Shown here: one piece after another, positions 18,751-64,000 of the stretch | Layout: every line of letters starts with the position of its first letter | How positions within the stretch are numbered: the first letter of the stretch is position 1 | Source: Flaccisagitta enflata | Taxonomy: Eukaryota; Chaetognatha; Sagittoidea; Aphragmophora | Direction: 5' to 3' | Assembly (NCBI GenBank): GCA_965153355.1 | Contig: OZ231127.1 | Location: forward strand, 82,150,001-82,214,000 | DNA length: 64,000 nucleotides | The notes under the pieces: model-generated | The model's input: the letters and a program-made list of their open reading frames with translations, nothing else | What the model was told of the DNA's origin: nothing | Databases searched by the model: none | Position numbers and translations under genes: made by a program

Positions 18751-19062
18751 AATCGTCCAACTTTCACCGTGACTTGTTTAACTTGGTGATTAAAATTTCC
18801 TTAAGTCTTAGCCATAGAAATACTGTGAAACACCATTCCAGCCCATACAATTTCCTCTGTACCATCTCTCGAATGAAATGAAAACTATTGAATCAAGTGC
18901 GAAAGCTGTCAACCAGAACAAGCCAGGTATAGAGTTCTTCATAAGAGACCAGATGTTTTTCAATCTCGTCCAAGTATGAAACAGATAGAAAAGAAACTTT
19001 TTTGTCCGTTGATTACTAAAAAAAGACAATAACTGTATGAAAAAAACAACTAAGAACCGATC

Positions 19063-60838
<41,776 letters not shown>

Positions 60839-61769
60839 GTGGGTGTCATTTCGTTTATACTTTTGTTTTTTGTATATGGCTTGTTTGTCTACAGTTTCTG
60901 ATCTGTTTTAATCGATATCAACGCAAGTTAAATTATCGTTGCCACTTCCTAGCCAACAATATTTTCAAAATATCACTTTTCTCTCAACGGAAAGTAATAC
61001 GACGTGATAGAAATAACTATGGATACTTAGCATTTCGAGTCGAGGGAGGGAACTTTGTTTTGCGCGCGTGATGGTTTGCAGGAATTCCCATTTGTTTGTT
61101 ACTTGACTCGAGTTTTCACGGCAGTGGAAATGGATGAAGTCGTCACTTCCGTTCCATCTCCTCCTCCCCCCCCCCCCATATGGGTTTCCCATGCTTTCAG
61201 AAAAAGGTTATGTCTGTTTTGAGTACGTTGCCACGTGTCGCCGAAGTTGCCAACTTGTGTTGATATTCATGTTTTCAGTCTCCATTCGGAAATTGTCCGT
61301 GTTGTTGCCATAATTTTTTTGGAAATACTTTTTCGTTGGTGATAAGAGTATTATTCTACCGCGAAAGGAAAAAATCTCAAGTCTTCCATTGACTCCGGGC
61401 TGACACTTTTCACACTGAGAGGGAGCTAGTCTGATGCCAACCTGTCCTTGGCTCAAAATTCCAGATGGAGTGCTCCAGCCTTCCAGATGGTAGCTAAAAA
61501 TTTGTTCGAACATTCCAGATTAGTAGCTAAATTCATTGTTTGTTCTAGATAGGGAAAGATAGGTTAGAATTGATGATAAAAGTGCCAATTCTTTTACTCT
61601 GCATTATTCTTTCAATCATCAAGGTAATAGAATATTAATGACCTATGTTTGAATATTAGTTACAAGTATAGAGTGCTCCCTGGCAGCTAGAAGGCCTATA
61701 ATCCTAAGACTCCTACGTTTAGGACCTAGGGGTCTTAGGATCCTAGGTTTCCTAGGCGCACCTAACAAG

Positions 61770-61940
61770 TGAAAATGACAGACGGTTGGGCAGGGGCAGT
61801 AATGCACAAACCGCTTGAGATTCAGAAATGTGACAGACCTACCAACGGACCTACCGATCAACACGGCAAGGTGCAGTTGCGTATCTGCGACTAAAAACAA
61901 GTGACATGGGGATACAATATCATCATGGATAGGCGGGCAG
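61770..61940 (-). mobile_element. Hairpin-end element, diverged
   Basis: GACGGTTGGGCAGGGGCAGT, GGACCTACCGATC, then GTTGCGTATCTGCGAC (decayed left hairpin) and, adjoining, AACAAGTGACATGGGGATAC from another copy's right end. Confidence 0.55.
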
Positions 61941-63337
61941 GTGCATTTAACCCCCGTCCACACCCCACCCCCGGTCCGTCATCCCCCTCCCAAATAAGCA
62001 TCTAAACCACTATTTCCTAGAAAACCTAGATTCGTAAGTAGAAGACCAAGCAACAGCAAATTCCTTTTTTCCATTGACACTGGAAATCTTAGGAAACCTA
62101 GGATCGTAAGATAGTGGAATTTTAGCCACTTTATAGACTAGTGGCTATGAATTTTTTTTTTACGTGTTGAACAGTCATCTTAAGACAGTGTTTCATACAA
62201 AGAATTATCGAAATCGGAGCAGCGCCTTCTAGGTGGCAAAGAAAAAGACAGTTTTTACTTTTTAAGTGCACCTAGGAAACCTGGGATCCTAAGCTTCCTT
62301 GGCCCAAAACCTAGGAATCTTAGGATCTTAGGCCTGGTTACCCTGACCTGCTATTTGTTGATCAGTTGGTTAGTAAGGTTATATCTGATATGTTAAGTCC
62401 AATTGTGATGAAAATCCGCTACGATTGGTAATGAGATTTGCACCCTGCATATCTTTAATCGCGGAAATGTATGAGATGGTAGGTCAGCAGGTCTGTCCGT
62501 CCACCTGTCACAATCCTAAATTAGGAGTAGTTTTTGCAATACTGCCCTTGCCCAACTGTCTGCGACCATGGTGCCATGTATGCGGTCTTGTTTTGTCTAT
62601 TCTATTGATTAGAAATGATTGAAATTTGTAATCTAACCATTAACTCTAATTGTGCTCTTTTCTGCCTAAAGAACGTATTTAAGGCCTTAAAATAGATCTT
62701 AGACCAGATTTTTGTCCTCTCAGGCAATAGATAACCTTCTTGAAACTAGATTCTTGCCCCTGATATGTCAAATAACCTTTCTGTATTAGTAGCTAAAGGT
62801 AGCTAAATTTTTGTTTAAAAAGTAGCTAAAAAAACAGTTAAATTCCAGATGACTAACTTAGTAGCAAAGGTACCTCTTTTAGCAGCTAGATCTAGAAGGT
62901 TAGTAGCTAAGTTGGCCTCAGACTAGTAGTCTCCAACAGTAAGGTCTGTAAGGATCATTCAAAGCAACGGAGCTTCGTTAGCCAGGCCATACATTGTCAT
63001 TAGAGCGAACGAAAAGTTCCTGCTATTACGAGGTAACATGTCTTTTTTTGGCTGAATATTTGATACCTAGTAATCATTTCATTTCACATTCCAAAACATT
63101 TAAAACCACATTGATTTAACTTATGAGAAAAAGCGTTCTTTTAATCTTCAGCGCATAGTGAAAGCGGTATATCAATTCTTTGTATAAATGTCAGTTGGAC
63201 TGTAGCTCATTTGTTTGCCATTAAAGGAAACGTAAATTTCAAAACCGCATTATGCAAATTAGGTTTAACCAAATGTAGTATTCGTTTTCAATGTGTTTGT
63301 TGTCGATATTTGTCACTTTTTTCGGTGTGTCTGTTTA

Positions 63338-63524
63338 GTTACAGACACGCAACTCTATAAGAGGCTTTGTCCGTCCATCCGTTGGTCCGTCTGTCAGTCC
63401 ATCTGCCGGTCCGTCCATTGGTCCGTCTGTTGGTCCGTCAGCACGAGTCAAAAATTAGGAAAACGCGCATTTCCGCCCCTGCCCACCCGTCCGCAACTGG
63501 TGGCCGTGTATCCGGCCTTGTTTT
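63338..63524 (+). mobile_element. Hairpin-end element, well preserved
   Basis: GTTACAGACACGCAAC, TCTATAAGAGGCTTTGTCCG, many GGTCCGTC units, CGCATTTCCGCCCCTGCC, right hairpin GGCCG-TGTATC-CGGCC, TTGTT. Confidence 0.75.
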
Positions 63525-64000
63525 ACCTCATTTTTAGTCACTAGCTAGGCGACTCTATGAGAGGGTGTGTCCGTCAGAATGTTGATAAAGCAATTATTTT
63601 GAGGATACAAAACCGGCCAAAGTTGGGATAGCTCAACACAATTACCCTGGGCCTGCCCCTTACCCCTATTACTGCCACTACGTGGGTAAAACCAACTCAC
63701 TCAATTACCCCTGGCCAGTTCCCACTCAAAAAACTGCCCCTGCCCATCCGTAGTGAAGTGACAACATGTTGGTCCAGCGCCCGGCTCTAGTTTCTTCCGA
63801 GCAGCGTCAAAATCAACACCTTTGCCTGATTCATTCTGTCGGTCTGTCAGTCTGTCGTTCTGCCCTACTTTTTGCAAACTTCCCATGTTTCTCCTATCAG
63901 TTCTCATCATGTATCTCCTTATTCTCATAACCATTCTACCGTCCTTCCTTTTTCCTATGAGTAAAAGCTCCCCCTTCTAAAGAAAGCTCTTTTCTGTTCA

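Larger units (their letters stand above)
17466..19062. other. Region between the rabphilin-like exons and the SPEF2 start
   Basis: Apart from the Penelope-like fragment no exon was found, including the missing N-terminal half of the rabphilin zinc finger. SPEF2's promoter must lie here, but I see no recognisable core element. Confidence 0.4.
60843..64000. other. 3' flank or late intron of SPEF2, no confident exon
   Basis: A possible exon region near 61130-61290 (acceptor-like CCCATGCTTTCAG) has no frame that fits exon 24 convincingly. Otherwise only element fragments (61770-61893 minus, 63338-63524, 63535 on) and repeats of CCTAGG-type at 61690-62340. Confidence 0.4.

Noticed and set aside
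61130-61290. Next SPEF2 exon after exon 24
   Set aside because: Acceptor-like sequence exists but no frame joins exon 24 in phase and resembles the SPEF2 C-terminus.

Overview
The window is animal nuclear DNA. The two largest genes are broken into many exons with GT-AG borders. One encodes a sperm-flagellum protein (SPEF2/KPL2) and the other carries a rabphilin-type zinc finger, so the source has flagellated cells and regulated secretion. A Ty3/gypsy retrotransposon, a Penelope-like element with a GIY-YIG domain, a tRNA-derived SINE and very many microsatellites fit an invertebrate. I cannot place the species or phylum from sequence alone.

Layout. 1-3957: a Ty3/gypsy pol region, truncated by the window edge and frameshifted inside integrase. 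4108-6517, minus strand: a one-pass membrane protein and a three-exon gene for a signal-peptide/TM protein. 7568-8291, plus strand: two small candidate 3'-terminal exons. 8959-17465, minus strand: six exons of a rabphilin-like gene, giving the end of the FYVE-type zinc finger and a long disordered linker; the finger's N-terminal half and the C2 domains were not found. 17690-18750: a Penelope-like fragment between inverted repeats. 19063 to about 60838, plus strand: 24 exons of a SPEF2 orthologue running N-terminal CH-like domain, coiled coils, adenylate-kinase-like domain, acidic/low-complexity inserts and an EF-hand-like segment. Reading phases agree at every junction except one, where a small exon is probably missing. 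60839-64000: no confident exon, only repeats.

SPEF2 and the rabphilin-like gene are transcribed away from each other. The rabphilin-like gene is expected to act with Rab GTPases in exocytosis, and SPEF2 in axoneme assembly. They share no pathway and appear to be simple neighbours.

Most of the window is intron packed with repeats. The most unusual signal is that at four SPEF2 exon/intron borders the end of the exon plus its 5' splice site has been copied in tandem, giving arrays of 47 to about 120 bp units, two of them with periods divisible by three and open reading frames. A second is a dispersed element family whose two ends are short hairpins. The stem sequences differ between copies but remain paired, while the flanking sequence is constant. 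Other families are inverted-repeat elements that enclose a 22-bp minisatellite, and an element that carries a compound (GT)n(CT)n microsatellite.
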